The notes under the pieces: generated by a model | The model's input: only the letters and a program-made list of their open reading frames with translations | Databases searched by the model: none | What the model was told of the DNA's origin: nothing | Position numbers and translations under genes: made by a program | Shown here: positions 16,363 through 24,907 of the stretch, in pieces | How positions within the stretch are numbered: the stretch's first letter is position 1 | Layout of the letters: each line of letters begins with the position of its first letter | DNA from: Ruminococcus sp. | GTDB lineage: Bacteria > Bacillota > Clostridia > Oscillospirales > Acutalibacteraceae | Length of the DNA stretch: 64,000 nucleotides | Direction of reading: 5' to 3' | NCBI GenBank assembly: GCA_017403985.1 | Contig: JAFRDE010000001.1 | Coordinates: 62,001 to 126,000, forward strand

Positions 16363-17214
16363 ATGGCAACATACAAAGTATTATACAATCCGCTGAGCAA
16401 TAACGGAAAGGCGGAAGCCGAGGTCAAGTCGCTGTCCAACAAGATGGAGAACAACGAACTGATCTTTACCGATATCACCAAGATCGACGATATCAAGGCG
16501 GTCATCAACGATTTGAAAGAGGATGAGAAGCTCATCATCTCCGGCGGCGACGGTACCCTGAATCACTTCCTCAACGATATCGACGGCATGGATATCAAGA
16601 ACGAAGTTTTCTTTTATTCTACAGGCTCAGGCAACGACTTTTTGCGCAGCGTCGGCATTGAAAAGGGTAATCTTGTATCGCTGAATCAATTCTTCGGCAA
16701 GCTGCCGACCGTTATCATCAACGGCAAAGAACAAAAATTCATCGACGGTATCGGCTTCGGTATCGACGGCTACTGCTGCGAGGTAGGCGACGATATGCGT
16801 GAAAACGCCTCCAATAACAAGCCCATCAATTATACTTCCATCGCGATCAAGGGACTTCTGTTCCACTTCAAGCCCGTCAACGCCAAGGTAACCGTAGACG
16901 GCAAGACCGAGAGCTTCAGCAGAGTATGGCTGGCTCCTACCATGTTCGGCAGGTTTTACGGCGGCGGCATGATCCCGACTCCCGATCAGCGCCGTGAGGA
17001 CGGTACCGTTTCCACCTTGGTCTACCATAACTGCGGCAAGATCAAGGCGCTGATGGTGTTCCCGAACATCTTTAAGGGCGAGCATGTTAAGGAGACGAAG
17101 ATCGTCAAGATCTTCAAGGGCCATGAAGTGACCGTCGAATTCGACCGTCCGACCGCTCTGCAGATCGACGGCGAGACCGTCAGGAACGTCACATCTTATA
17201 CCGTGAAAATCTGA
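16363..17214 (+). CDS. Diacylglycerol kinase family lipid kinase
   Basis: A 283-residue DagK/YegS-type kinase. The catalytic motif ISGGDGTLNHFLND is at about 59-72, and GSGNDFLRS at about 87-95 completes the nucleotide site. The C-terminal beta-domain ends QIDGE as in this family. Members phosphorylate diacylglycerol or related lipids at the inner membrane face, recycling diacylglycerol from lipoteichoic acid or membrane turnover. The real substrate is not decidable here. It is a single gene between two terminators. Confidence 0.88.
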   Translation: MATYKVLYNPLSNNGKAEAEVKSLSNKMENNELIFTDITKIDDIKAVINDLKEDEKLIISGGDGTLNHFLNDIDGMDIKNEVFFYSTGSGNDFLRSVGIEKGNLVSLNQFFGKLPTVIINGKEQKFIDGIGFGIDGYCCEVGDDMRENASNNKPINYTSIAIKGLLFHFKPVNAKVTVDGKTESFSRVWLAPTMFGRFYGGGMIPTPDQRREDGTVSTLVYHNCGKIKALMVFPNIFKGEHVKETKIVKIFKGHEVTVEFDRPTALQIDGETVRNVTSYTVKI

Positions 17215-17220
17215 TGATTG

Positions 17221-17247
17221 CAAAAGCCTCGTTTTTTCGGGGCTTTT
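17221..17247 (+). terminator. Terminator after the lipid kinase gene
   Basis: AAAAGCCTCG/CGGGGCTTTT stem with a T-rich loop, followed by CTGTTT. Confidence 0.8.
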
Positions 17248-17308
17248 CTGTTTGGTATGCCTATTGATTTCAATTGTGAAAACGATTACAATAGAAGCGG
17301 TGATTCAT

Positions 17309-18220
17309 ATGAAAGCGTCAGTATTATCCGATATCCTCATCCGACTGAACAGGGGAGAGAGCCCCGACCTTATCCTCGCGGCTGACGGAAAAGAATATAT
17401 CCGAAAATTCAAAAAAGCTGACCGTCTGATCCTGTTGGGCTGCGGTCATGTTTCCGTTGACGTATACCGTTTATCTAAAACGCTTGATTTTGAGATCGTC
17501 GCGGTCGACGACAGACCATCCTTTGCCAATTATGAGCGTTTCCCCGACGCTCTGGTCATCTGCGATGATTTCGTATCGGCAATCGAAAAACTGCATATAA
17601 CGGAAAACGACTATGTCTGCGTGCTGACGAGGGGGCATCTGTGGGATATCCAATGCATCCGCGCGGTACTCGGCGGCACTATGCCGTATTACTTGGGCGT
17701 GATCAGTTCGAAAAAAAGAGCTGACGGCATGCGCGGGATCTTAGCGGAGGAAGGCTTCGATCAGGAAGCTATCAATCATATCCACGCGCCTATCGGCTTG
17801 AAGATCGGCGCAATGACGACCGCGGAGATCGCCGTATCCATCTGTGCCGAACTGATTCAGGAGCGGCATAAGAAGTATATCAAGCCGCGTGAAAATGAAC
17901 TGACGCAGACGAACGTCAATAACGAATTGCTCCGTTATCTCAGTGAATCGGATGAGCCGAGAGCAATAGTCACGGTGCTGGCTTCTACCGGTTCTACGCC
18001 CGTCAAAAGCGGCAGTATGATGGCGGTCAACAGCCTCGGATTGGTGTCGGGTACCGTCGGCGGAGGCTGCGGAGAAGCGGCGGCGATCAATAAGGCGCGC
18101 CGTATCATCGGCACCGGTAAAAGCGCCGTTCTTTCTGTCGATATGAATAACGAGGTTGCGGCGGATAATGACATGGTCTGCGGCGGCAGCATGACTGTTC
18201 TGATCGAGGATATCACTTAA
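17309..18220 (+). CDS. XdhC/CoxI family protein with swapped domain order
   Basis: XdhC proteins help insert the sulfurated molybdenum cofactor into xanthine dehydrogenase-type hydroxylases. Here (303 residues) the Rossmann-like XdhC domain comes first, with LILLGCGHVSVDVYRL at about 41-56 and VDDRPSFANYERFP. It is followed by the CoxI-type domain with VLASTGSTPVKSGS (about 223-236) and GTVGGGCGE near 250. In classical XdhC the CoxI part is N-terminal. The start ATG 17309 is chosen by a weak GCGGTGAT site. No molybdenum hydroxylase gene is nearby, so its client is elsewhere. Confidence 0.85.
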   Translation: MKASVLSDILIRLNRGESPDLILAADGKEYIRKFKKADRLILLGCGHVSVDVYRLSKTLDFEIVAVDDRPSFANYERFPDALVICDDFVSAIEKLHITENDYVCVLTRGHLWDIQCIRAVLGGTMPYYLGVISSKKRADGMRGILAEEGFDQEAINHIHAPIGLKIGAMTTAEIAVSICAELIQERHKKYIKPRENELTQTNVNNELLRYLSESDEPRAIVTVLASTGSTPVKSGSMMAVNSLGLVSGTVGGGCGEAAAINKARRIIGTGKSAVLSVDMNNEVAADNDMVCGGSMTVLIEDIT

Positions 18221-18221
18221 C

Positions 18222-18250
18222 TTGCGTTCATTCAACTAATATGATATAAT
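18222..18250 (+). promoter_or_regulatory. Promoter of metF
   Basis: TTGCGT (18222-18227), a 17-base spacer and TATAAT (18245-18250), 41 bases before metF. The leader is too short for a SAM or cobalamin riboswitch. Confidence 0.75.
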
Positions 18251-18291
18251 TTTACCACTAACTCATTATTATACTACTGTATGGTGATATT

Positions 18292-19179
18292 ATGAAAATT
18301 ATCAAGATTTTGAATAACAACAGATGTTCGCTGTCGTTCGAGGTGTTCCCGCCGAAGGTTTCCACTTCTTTCGAGCAGGTGAAGCCCGCGATCGAGAAGA
18401 TCGCCAAGCTCAAGCCGTCCTTTATGAGCGTGACCTACGGCGCGGGCGGCGGTACGAGTCAGTATACCCTTGATATCGCTCAGGATATCCGCAACCGTTA
18501 CGGCGTGCCGACCATGGCGCACCTGACCTGTGTCAGCTCGACAAGGGAGACGGTCGCCGAGAAGATCCGCGATTTGAAAAAGGCAGGCATCCAGAACGTC
18601 ATGGCGCTGCGCGGCGACCTGACGCCCGAAATGAAGCTCAGCGACGCCAAGCACTGGGATTATTCCCACGCGGTCGATCTGATCCGTGAACTTAAAGAGA
18701 GCGACGCGGACTTCTGCATCGGCTGCGCGTGTTATCCCGAGGTGCATCCCGAAAGCCCTCACCAGACGGACGATATCCGTTATCTGAAAGAAAAGGTTGA
18801 CGCGGGCTGTGACTTTATGACGACGCAGATGTTTTTTGACAACAACCTGCTGTATAACTTCCTGTATAAGATCCGCGAGGCGGGCATCACCGTACCGGTC
18901 ATCCCGGGCATCATGCCGATCACCAAGGCGGTACAGCTCGAGCGCGCGATCCAGTTGTCCGGCTCCTTTATCCCGCAGAGATTCAAGGCGCTGGTCGACC
19001 GATTCGGCGGCGACGATATGGCGATGGCGCAGGCGGGTATCGCGTACGCGACCGACCAGATCATCGACCTGTACGCGAACGGCGTACAGAATGTGCATCT
19101 ATACACGATGAACAATCCGGAGATCGCCCGCGCGATCCAGAACAACATCAGTTCGATCCTCGGCAACACAGGCAAATGA
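18292..19179 (+). CDS. metF: Methylenetetrahydrofolate reductase
   Basis: Makes 5-methyltetrahydrofolate, the methyl donor used by MetH. The 295-residue barrel starts with SLSFEVFPPK, whose Glu is the conserved catalytic acid near residue 18. It has SVTYGAGGG, then HLTCVS, MALRGD and the FAD/folate-binding CDFMTTQMFFDN. Its stop overlaps the start of the activation-domain gene (ATGA), then metH, so methyl supply, reactivation and methyl transfer are co-expressed. Confidence 0.96.
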   Translation: MKIIKILNNNRCSLSFEVFPPKVSTSFEQVKPAIEKIAKLKPSFMSVTYGAGGGTSQYTLDIAQDIRNRYGVPTMAHLTCVSSTRETVAEKIRDLKKAGIQNVMALRGDLTPEMKLSDAKHWDYSHAVDLIRELKESDADFCIGCACYPEVHPESPHQTDDIRYLKEKVDAGCDFMTTQMFFDNNLLYNFLYKIREAGITVPVIPGIMPITKAVQLERAIQLSGSFIPQRFKALVDRFGGDDMAMAQAGIAYATDQIIDLYANGVQNVHLYTMNNPEIARAIQNNISSILGNTGK

Positions 19180-19832
19180 TCCGGAAACTTACTTTAGAAG
19201 CGCCGTCATGGAACAAGCACGAGATCATGCGCTACGCGCGCATCCGCGGCGCGAACGACACATATAACGATCTGATCGACGCGTGTATCGCCGAAGCGGA
19301 AGCGGTACTGAGCTATCGTGTATGCTACGCAATCCTGCCGGTATCTTATACGGATGATCAGCTCTATATCGGCAAAATCAATGCGCCGTATCAGACGATC
19401 GGGAAAGCGATTCGAAACGCGGAGGAAGTACTGCTCTTTGCGGCGACCGTCGGCGCGCCGTTCGACAGACTGATCCAAAAATACAGCCTGCTGGAACCGT
19501 CCAAAGCGCTGATGATGCAGGCGATAGGCGCAGAGCGCGCCGAGAGCCTCTGCGACGCGTTTTGCGGCAAGATGAATACTGAGCTTTGCTGTGACGGAAA
19601 ACGCCTTACGCCGCGCGTGAGCCCCGGTTACGGCGATATCCCGATGGAGATGCAGAGGGATATCTTTACGGTTTTGGATTGCTCGCGTCAAATCGGATTG
19701 ACGCTGGACGAAAGCCTGCTGATGTCGCCGAGCAAGAGCGTGACGGCGATCGCGGGGATCGTCGGAGAATGTGAAACAGAGAGCGACAAATGCACCTCGT
19801 GTGATAAAACGGATTGTGCATACAGGAAATAA
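19176..19832 (+). CDS. Stand-alone methionine synthase activation-domain protein
   Basis: A 218-residue relative of the C-terminal activation domain of MetH (PF02965), which binds SAM and remethylates oxidised cobalamin. The downstream MetH ends after its B12 domain, so this gene supplies the missing part in trans. Recognisable are LFAATVGAPFDRLIQKYS and the family signature SPGYGDIPMEMQRDIF around 148-163. The tail CETESDKCTSCDKTDCAYRK has four Cys and may bind a metal or cluster, common in Clostridial versions. It overlaps metF by 4 bases. Confidence 0.88.
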   Translation: MIRKLTLEAPSWNKHEIMRYARIRGANDTYNDLIDACIAEAEAVLSYRVCYAILPVSYTDDQLYIGKINAPYQTIGKAIRNAEEVLLFAATVGAPFDRLIQKYSLLEPSKALMMQAIGAERAESLCDAFCGKMNTELCCDGKRLTPRVSPGYGDIPMEMQRDIFTVLDCSRQIGLTLDESLLMSPSKSVTAIAGIVGECETESDKCTSCDKTDCAYRK

Positions 19833-19842
19833 ACCAATTCAC

Positions 19843-20089
19843 TGTCATTGCGAGGGTGCTTGCGACCGTGGCAATCCCACAATGAGGGACTTGCACGTTT
19901 CTGTTTCATCAACCGGTTGAAAACGTCAAGGGGATTGCCACGTCGTCCTCATCGGCTGTACTCGGAAGGCATATCCGGTAGGTATGCCTTGACCTCGCGC
20001 CGCCGATCGTCCTCTCCCCAAAAAGCAGTTGCTTTTCGGGGTCCCCATTATGCACCTCCCGCAGGGAGGCTATGGGCTTCGCAATGACA
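19843..20089. repeat. TGTCATTGCGA inverted-repeat element, long copy
   Basis: A 247-bp noncoding insert between two genes of the methionine unit. It is bounded by TGTCATTGCGAGG (19843-19855) and the inverse CTTCGCAATGACA (20077-20089), with inner GTGGCAATCCC and GGGGATTGCCAC arms (about 19868 and 19931). Shorter copies are at 24859-24894 and 52513-52552. It is a miniature palindromic element without a transposase, and it separates metH from its reactivation gene. Confidence 0.8.
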
Positions 20090-20149
20090 CTGTTACTTTA
20101 ATGTTGAATCAGTCGTCTTTCCCTTCAAGGTTATTATTTGGAGAATATA

Positions 20150-22597
20150 ATGGATTTCAAAGAGTACTTACAACATAACATCGTCATCCTCGACGGCGGG
20201 ATGGGTTCGCTGCTGCAGGCGCGCGGGTTACAGCCCGGCGAAGCGCCCGAGCGGTGGAATCTCACGCATGCGGATGATATCATCGACATACAAAAAGCGT
20301 ATTATGACAGCGGCTCCAACGTCGTCAACACCAATACCTTCGGCGCGAATCTGCTGCACTTTGACGAAGATGAGCTGGAAGATATCATCAAGGCGGCGAT
20401 CGATAACGCGAATGCCGCGCGCGAACAAAGTACTGCGGATCACGCAAAATTCGTCGCGCTGGATATCGGTCCCACCGGCAGATTGCTCAAGCCGATGGGC
20501 GATCTCGACTTTGAAGAAGCGGTAAGCATTTTTGCGAAAACCGTTCAGATCGGCGTTTCTTACGGCGTCGACCTTATTATGATCGAGACCATGAACGACA
20601 GCTATGAGACCAAGGCGGCGCTTCTGGCGGCGAAAGAGAACAGCGATCTGCCCGTTATCGTCTCCAACGCCTACAGCGAAAACGGCAAGCTGATGACCGG
20701 CGCGTCGCCCGCGGCGATGGTAGCATTGCTCGAGAGCATGGGCGCTGACGCGATCGGTGTGAACTGCTCCTTCGGTCCGGATAAGCTCGCTCCCATCGTC
20801 AGGGAGTATCTGCGTTATGCTTCGGTTCCCGTACTGTTGAAGCCCAACGCGGGACTGCCGCACAGCGAAAACGGCTGTACCGTCTATGATATTTTGCCGG
20901 AGGAATTCTCACAGATCACCGCCTGCTTAGTCAGAGAGGGCGTTCGCGTGGCGGGCGGCTGCTGCGGCACTACCCCGGAATATATCAAAAACCTGTGCGA
21001 TAAAATCAATGTCACTCGCGCGACACAAGAGTCGAGCTCGGATAATTTATACAATCCCTCCGCCTCGTGCCTCGGCACCTCCCTTTACCAAAGGGAGGCT
21101 TATACCGTCATTTCGTCATACACCCATGCGGTGTTTTTCACCGACGATCCCGTTCTGATCGGCGAGCGCATCAACCCGACAGGCAAAAAGCGCCTGAAAG
21201 AAGCGCTTCGCAGCAATGAGCTGGATTATATCCTCGGCGAAGGCTTGAAACAGCAGAGCGCCGGCGCGCAGGTGCTGGACGTCAACGTCGGACTGCCCGA
21301 GATCGACGAGCCCGCGATGCTCTGCCGGGTCGTCTACGAACTGCAGGCGATCATCGACCTGCCGCTGCAGATCGACACCTCCGACCCTGTCGCGATGGAA
21401 AAAGCGCTGCGTATTTACAACGGCAAGCCGCTGATCAACTCCGTCAACGGCAAGCAGGAGAGCATGGACGCGATCTTCCCGCTGATGAAAAAGTACGGCG
21501 GCACGGCGATCGCGCTCACGCTGGATGAAAACGGTATCCCAGAGACCGCGGAGGGGAGAGTGGCGATCGCAAAACGCATCATTGATACCGCCGCTTCCTA
21601 CGGGATCGATAAAAAAGATCTGATCTTCGACACCCTCGCGATGGCTGTCTGCGCCGATAATAACGCCGCCAAGGTGACGCTCGAATCACTCAGCATCATC
21701 CGTCACGAGCTGGGCGTTCACACCTCTTTGGGCGTGTCCAATATCAGCTTCGGACTGCCGCAGAGAGATATCGTCAACGCGACATTCTTCGCGCTGGCGC
21801 TTGAAAACGGCTTGTCTGCCGCCATCATGAACCCCTTTTCCGCGGAAATGATGAAGACATGGCACGCCTACCGCGTGCTGAAAGGCATCGACGAGAACTG
21901 CACGGATTACATCGCCTTTGCCGATACGGTACAGAACAACATCACGATCGGCGAGAAAACCGCCAAAGCCGATGAAGATACATTGACCCTGCAGGGCGCG
22001 ATCATCAAGGGCTTGAAGGATCAGGCGGCGAAGCTCTGCGCCGACCTTCTGCAAACCGTCGAATCGCTGACCGTTGTACAGGAACATATCATCCCCGCGC
22101 TCGACAAGGTCGGACAGGACTATGAGCAGGGGAGAGTGTATCTACCGGGTCTGCTGATGAGTGCCGAGGCGGCGAAATTCGCCTTTGAAGAAATCAAAAA
22201 GCGCATGACGGAGGGCGGCGGCAAAAACAAATGTGCCGTCGTGATCGCCACCGTCAAGGGCGATATCCACGATATCGGCAAGAATATCGTCAAGCTCCTG
22301 CTGGAGAACTACGGCTTCGATGTACACGATCTGGGTAAGGACGTAGCTCCCGAAGCAATAGTGGAAGAGACCGTGCGTCTGCACGCGCCGATCGTCGGAT
22401 TATCCGCCCTGATGACCACCACCGTTCCGTCTATGGAAGAGACCATCAAACAGCTGAGAGTATCGGCTCCCTGGGCAAAGGTCGTGGTAGGCGGCGCCGT
22501 GATGACCGCAGAATACGCCGCATCCATCGACGCGGACAAGTACTGCAAGGACGCAATGGATACCGTGAGGTACGCGGAGCAGATCAATCAATTGTAA
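20150..22597 (+). CDS. metH: Cobalamin-dependent methionine synthase, lacking the activation domain
   Basis: Transfers methyl from methyltetrahydrofolate to homocysteine through cobalamin. The 815-residue protein has a homocysteine domain (about 1-300; zinc Cys206, Cys271, Cys272 in GVNCSFGP and GGCCGTTP). A pterin domain follows (about 325-580; GERINPTGKKRL), then a B12 cap and a B12-binding domain with cobalamin-ligand His707 in GDIHDIGKN. It stops there, about 400 residues shorter than E. coli MetH; the upstream gene supplies activation. Start ATG 20150 follows GGAG by 6 bases. Residues about 303-317 in the first linker are encoded by a dispersed repeat. Confidence 0.95.
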   Translation: MDFKEYLQHNIVILDGGMGSLLQARGLQPGEAPERWNLTHADDIIDIQKAYYDSGSNVVNTNTFGANLLHFDEDELEDIIKAAIDNANAAREQSTADHAKFVALDIGPTGRLLKPMGDLDFEEAVSIFAKTVQIGVSYGVDLIMIETMNDSYETKAALLAAKENSDLPVIVSNAYSENGKLMTGASPAAMVALLESMGADAIGVNCSFGPDKLAPIVREYLRYASVPVLLKPNAGLPHSENGCTVYDILPEEFSQITACLVREGVRVAGGCCGTTPEYIKNLCDKINVTRATQESSSDNLYNPSASCLGTSLYQREAYTVISSYTHAVFFTDDPVLIGERINPTGKKRLKEALRSNELDYILGEGLKQQSAGAQVLDVNVGLPEIDEPAMLCRVVYELQAIIDLPLQIDTSDPVAMEKALRIYNGKPLINSVNGKQESMDAIFPLMKKYGGTAIALTLDENGIPETAEGRVAIAKRIIDTAASYGIDKKDLIFDTLAMAVCADNNAAKVTLESLSIIRHELGVHTSLGVSNISFGLPQRDIVNATFFALALENGLSAAIMNPFSAEMMKTWHAYRVLKGIDENCTDYIAFADTVQNNITIGEKTAKADEDTLTLQGAIIKGLKDQAAKLCADLLQTVESLTVVQEHIIPALDKVGQDYEQGRVYLPGLLMSAEAAKFAFEEIKKRMTEGGGKNKCAVVIATVKGDIHDIGKNIVKLLLENYGFDVHDLGKDVAPEAIVEETVRLHAPIVGLSALMTTTVPSMEETIKQLRVSAPWAKVVVGGAVMTAEYAASIDADKYCKDAMDTVRYAEQINQL
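21056..21100. repeat. Dispersed two-hairpin repeat, copy 3, in frame within metH
   Basis: CCCTCC, then hairpins GTGCC/GGCAC and CTCCCTTT/AAAGGGAG, the same plan as 14405-14453. The 45 bases are a multiple of three and keep the metH frame open, encoding a Pro/Ser/Cys/Gly/Thr stretch in the linker between homocysteine and pterin domains. Confidence 0.75.
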
Positions 22598-22652
22598 TAA
22601 TATTAAGATAAGACTCGCGGCTGCATTAAAGCTTCTCTGAGTTTTAACTATA

Positions 22653-22699
22653 TAGATAAGGGGTAAGGACACTTCGGTGATATCCTTACCCCTTATCTA
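22653..22699 (+). terminator. Terminator after metH
   Basis: A 17-bp perfect stem (TAGATAAGGGGTAAGGA and its inverse) with a 13-base loop, followed by TTATTTG. Confidence 0.85.
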
Positions 22700-22773
22700 T
22701 TATTTGATCCATGATCTGTATTTTGCAATTTTTTTCAAAAAACAAGCATGCTGACGAATCAACTTAAAGCATT

Positions 22774-22806
22774 AAAAAACCGCTCAAAACCAAAGTTTCA
22801 AGCGGT
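22774..22806 (-). terminator. Terminator of the tRNA-Arg/His/Lys unit
   Basis: Minus strand: ACCGCT, partly paired GAAAC/GTTTT interior, AGCGGT, then TTTTTT, just after tRNA-Lys. Confidence 0.8.
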
Positions 22807-22808
22807 AA

Positions 22809-22884
22809 TGGTGACCCATCGGAGATTCGAACTCCGGACACCTTGATTAAAAGTCAAGTGCTCTGCCAACTGAGCTAATGAGTC
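22809..22884 (-). tRNA. tRNA-Lys (anticodon TTT)
   Basis: Acceptor GACTCAT with ATGGGTC, anticodon stem CTTGA/TCAAG with loop CTTTTAA, anticodon TTT. T-arm CGGAG-TTCGAAT-CTCCG, CCA encoded. Last of three tRNAs on this strand. Confidence 0.96.
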
Positions 22885-22887
22885 ATA

Positions 22888-22965
22888 TGGGGTGAGTAAT
22901 GGGAGTCGAACCCATGCTCTCCAGAGCCACAATCTGGCGCTTTAACCAACTAAGCTATACCCACC
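22888..22965 (-). tRNA. tRNA-His (anticodon GTG)
   Basis: Acceptor GTGGGTA/TACTCAC with the extra encoded G at position -1 (complement of 22965) opposite C73, diagnostic of tRNA-His. Anticodon loop TTGTGGC gives GTG. CCA encoded. Confidence 0.96.
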
Positions 22966-22970
22966 ATATT

Positions 22971-23047
<77 letters not shown>

Positions 23048-23076
23048 AAGTGTGCTGATTTATTATCAGCCTAAAC

Positions 23077-23105
23077 ATTATATCGAAAAGAGACTGATTT
23101 GTCAA
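23077..23105 (-). promoter_or_regulatory. Promoter of the tRNA-Arg/His/Lys unit
   Basis: Minus strand: TTGACA (23105-23100), a 17-base spacer and TATAAT (23082-23077); a full consensus promoter 30 bases before tRNA-Arg. Confidence 0.9.
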
Positions 23106-23152
23106 TAGTTTTGATAAAAGTTTCCGATACAGTTCTGTAAAGCGAATAATTA

Positions 23153-23184
23153 TAAAAAGGACAGAGCATCACGCTCTGTCCTTC
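23153..23184 (-). terminator. Terminator of the ACT-PFL unit
   Basis: AAGGACAGAGC/GCTCTGTCCTT, an 11-bp perfect stem, followed on the minus strand by TTTTTATAA. Confidence 0.9.
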
Positions 23185-23195
23185 GTCATATAACC

Positions 23196-24554
23196 TTAAT
23201 TTTTCAACGCCTGTAACGGTGCGGGGAGTCTGCCGCCTAAGTTGACGAACTTGGACGGATCGCCCTTTCTCAGCGGCATCACGGGTCCCGCGCCGAGCAG
23301 TCCGCCGAAGTTGAGTTCCTCGCCGGCTTCTCTGCCGATGGCGGGGATGACGCGCACGGCGGTGGTCTTGCTGTTCACCATGCCGATCGCCGCTTCATCC
23401 GCGATGATCGCGGACACGACCTCCGGAGTGGTATCGCCGGGGATGACCAGCATATCCAGACCGACCGAACAAACGGCGGTCATCGCTTCGAGCTTCGTAA
23501 TATCCAGCGCGCCCTGCTTGACGGCGTTGATCATGCCGTGATCCTCCGATACGGGGATGAACGCGCCAGACAGTCCTCCGACATGGGACGAAGCCATCAC
23601 GCCGCCTTTCTTGACCGCGTCATTGAGCAGCGCCAGCGCCGCGGTGGTGCCGTGACAGCCGCAGATCTCAAGACCCATTTCTTCCAAAATATGCGCGACG
23701 GAGTCGCCGACAGCCGGGGTAGGGGCGAGGGAGAGATCGACGATACCGAAGGGTACGGACAATCTTTGTGACGCCTGCTGTGCGACCAGCTGACCCATGC
23801 GGGTGATCTTGAACGCTGTTTTCTTGACCAGATCGGCGACCTCGGTGATGTTCTGACAATTCGCCTTTTCAAGCGCGGCTCTGACCACGCCCGGTCCGGA
23901 TACGCCGACGTTGATGACGCAGTCCGCTTCGCCTACGCCGTGGAAAGCGCCCGCCATAAAGGGATTATCCTGTACCGCGTTGCAGAAGGTGACGAGCTTC
24001 GCCGCACCGATGCAGTTGCGGTCGGCGGTCAGCTTGGCGGTATCGACCACCGCCTGACCCATCATTCTCACCGCGTCCATATTGATACCGGCTTTGGTAG
24101 AGCCGATGTTAACGGAGGAACAGACCTTTTCGGTCACGGACAGAGCCTCGGGGATGCTCTCGATCAGCGCGTAGTCTCCCGCCGCGAAGCCCTTTTCCAC
24201 CAGCGCGGAATAGCCTCCAATAAAGTTCACGCCGAGGGTATCGGCCGCCTTATCCAGGGCTTTCGCGAATTTCAGGATCTTCTGCGTCTGGCAAACGCCC
24301 GCGATAATAGCAATCGGGGTGACGGCGATGCGCTTGTTGATGATCGGGATGCCGTATTCACGGCTGATATCCTCGCCGGTCTTAACGAGATCGCCCGCGT
24401 AACGGCAGATCTTGTCGTATACTTTATCGCAGGCTTTATCAATGTCGCTGTCGATACAGTCGATCAGCGAGATACCCATGGTGATGGTCCTCACGTCAAG
24501 GTTCTCGTTGTCGATCATATTGATAGTCTCTAAGATGTCTTTCGTTTCAAGCAT
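23196..24554 (-). CDS. PFL family protein (UPF0210/DUF711)
   Basis: A 452-residue member of UPF0210, named for a structural link to glycyl-radical enzymes though no glycyl-radical motif is required. Function is unknown. Family features are the N-terminal [17 protein letters not shown]-like stretch, [20 protein letters not shown] and [30 protein letters not shown]. It follows an ACT-domain gene by 8 bases, the conserved ACT-PFL pair of Firmicutes, so the ACT protein probably senses a small ligand for it. Confidence 0.92.
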   Translation of the reverse strand: MLETKDILETINMIDNENLDVRTITMGISLIDCIDSDIDKACDKVYDKICRYAGDLVKTGEDISREYGIPIINKRIAVTPIAIIAGVCQTQKILKFAKALDKAADTLGVNFIGGYSALVEKGFAAGDYALIESIPEALSVTEKVCSSVNIGSTKAGINMDAVRMMGQAVVDTAKLTADRNCIGAAKLVTFCNAVQDNPFMAGAFHGVGEADCVINVGVSGPGVVRAALEKANCQNITEVADLVKKTAFKITRMGQLVAQQASQRLSVPFGIVDLSLAPTPAVGDSVAHILEEMGLEICGCHGTTAALALLNDAVKKGGVMASSHVGGLSGAFIPVSEDHGMINAVKQGALDITKLEAMTAVCSVGLDMLVIPGDTTPEVVSAIIADEAAIGMVNSKTTAVRVIPAIGREAGEELNFGGLLGAGPVMPLRKGDPSKFVNLGGRLPAPLQALKN

Positions 24555-24562
24555 GTTACACC

Positions 24563-24832
24563 TCAGATTTTATGCATCGAGTTGAAGATATCTTCATGCA
24601 TGACGTGGATCTTGAGGTTGTTGTCCTCGCCGACCTGCTCTAAATTTTTCTGGAGCTGATCGAACGCGACGGTCGCGCCGCCGATATCCGCGAGCATGAT
24701 CATCGCGAACATATCCTGCAGGACGCTCTGGGTGACCTCGATAATGTTGACTCCGACCTCCGCACAGGCGGTGGAAACCTTACTGAGGATGCCGACGGCG
24801 TCCTTACCTAGTACGGTGATAACTGCTTTCAT
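24563..24832 (-). CDS. ACT domain protein (UPF0237)
   Basis: An 89-residue single ACT domain beginning [20 protein letters not shown] and containing [19 protein letters not shown], characteristic of UPF0237. ACT domains bind amino acids or similar effectors. The start at 24832 is set by GGAGG 8 bases upstream. It is co-transcribed with the PFL gene. Upstream, a short palindromic repeat separates it from the DUF2628 gene. Biological role unknown. Confidence 0.92.
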   Translation of the reverse strand: MKAVITVLGKDAVGILSKVSTACAEVGVNIIEVTQSVLQDMFAMIMLADIGGATVAFDQLQKNLEQVGEDNNLKIHVMHEDIFNSMHKI

Positions 24833-24858
24833 AACATATACCTCCATAACAATAACAG

Positions 24859-24894
24859 TGTCATCGCGAAGCCCATAAGGGCTGTGGCAATCTC
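24859..24894. repeat. TGTCATTGCGA element, short copy
   Basis: TGTCATCGCGAAGCCC, a small CCCATAAGGG hairpin, then GTGGCAATCTC. Same ends as the elements at 19843-20089 and 52513-52552. Confidence 0.75.
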
Positions 24895-24907
24895 AACTTC
24901 ACACTCT

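Noticed and set aside
18251-18291. SAM or cobalamin riboswitch before the metF-metH unit
   Set aside because: Only about 40 bases separate promoter and start, with no B12-box or S-box sequence.
19848-20087. 79-codon open frame between the activation-domain gene and metH
   Set aside because: Lies wholly inside the palindromic element and its translation is Arg/Ser-rich without family features.
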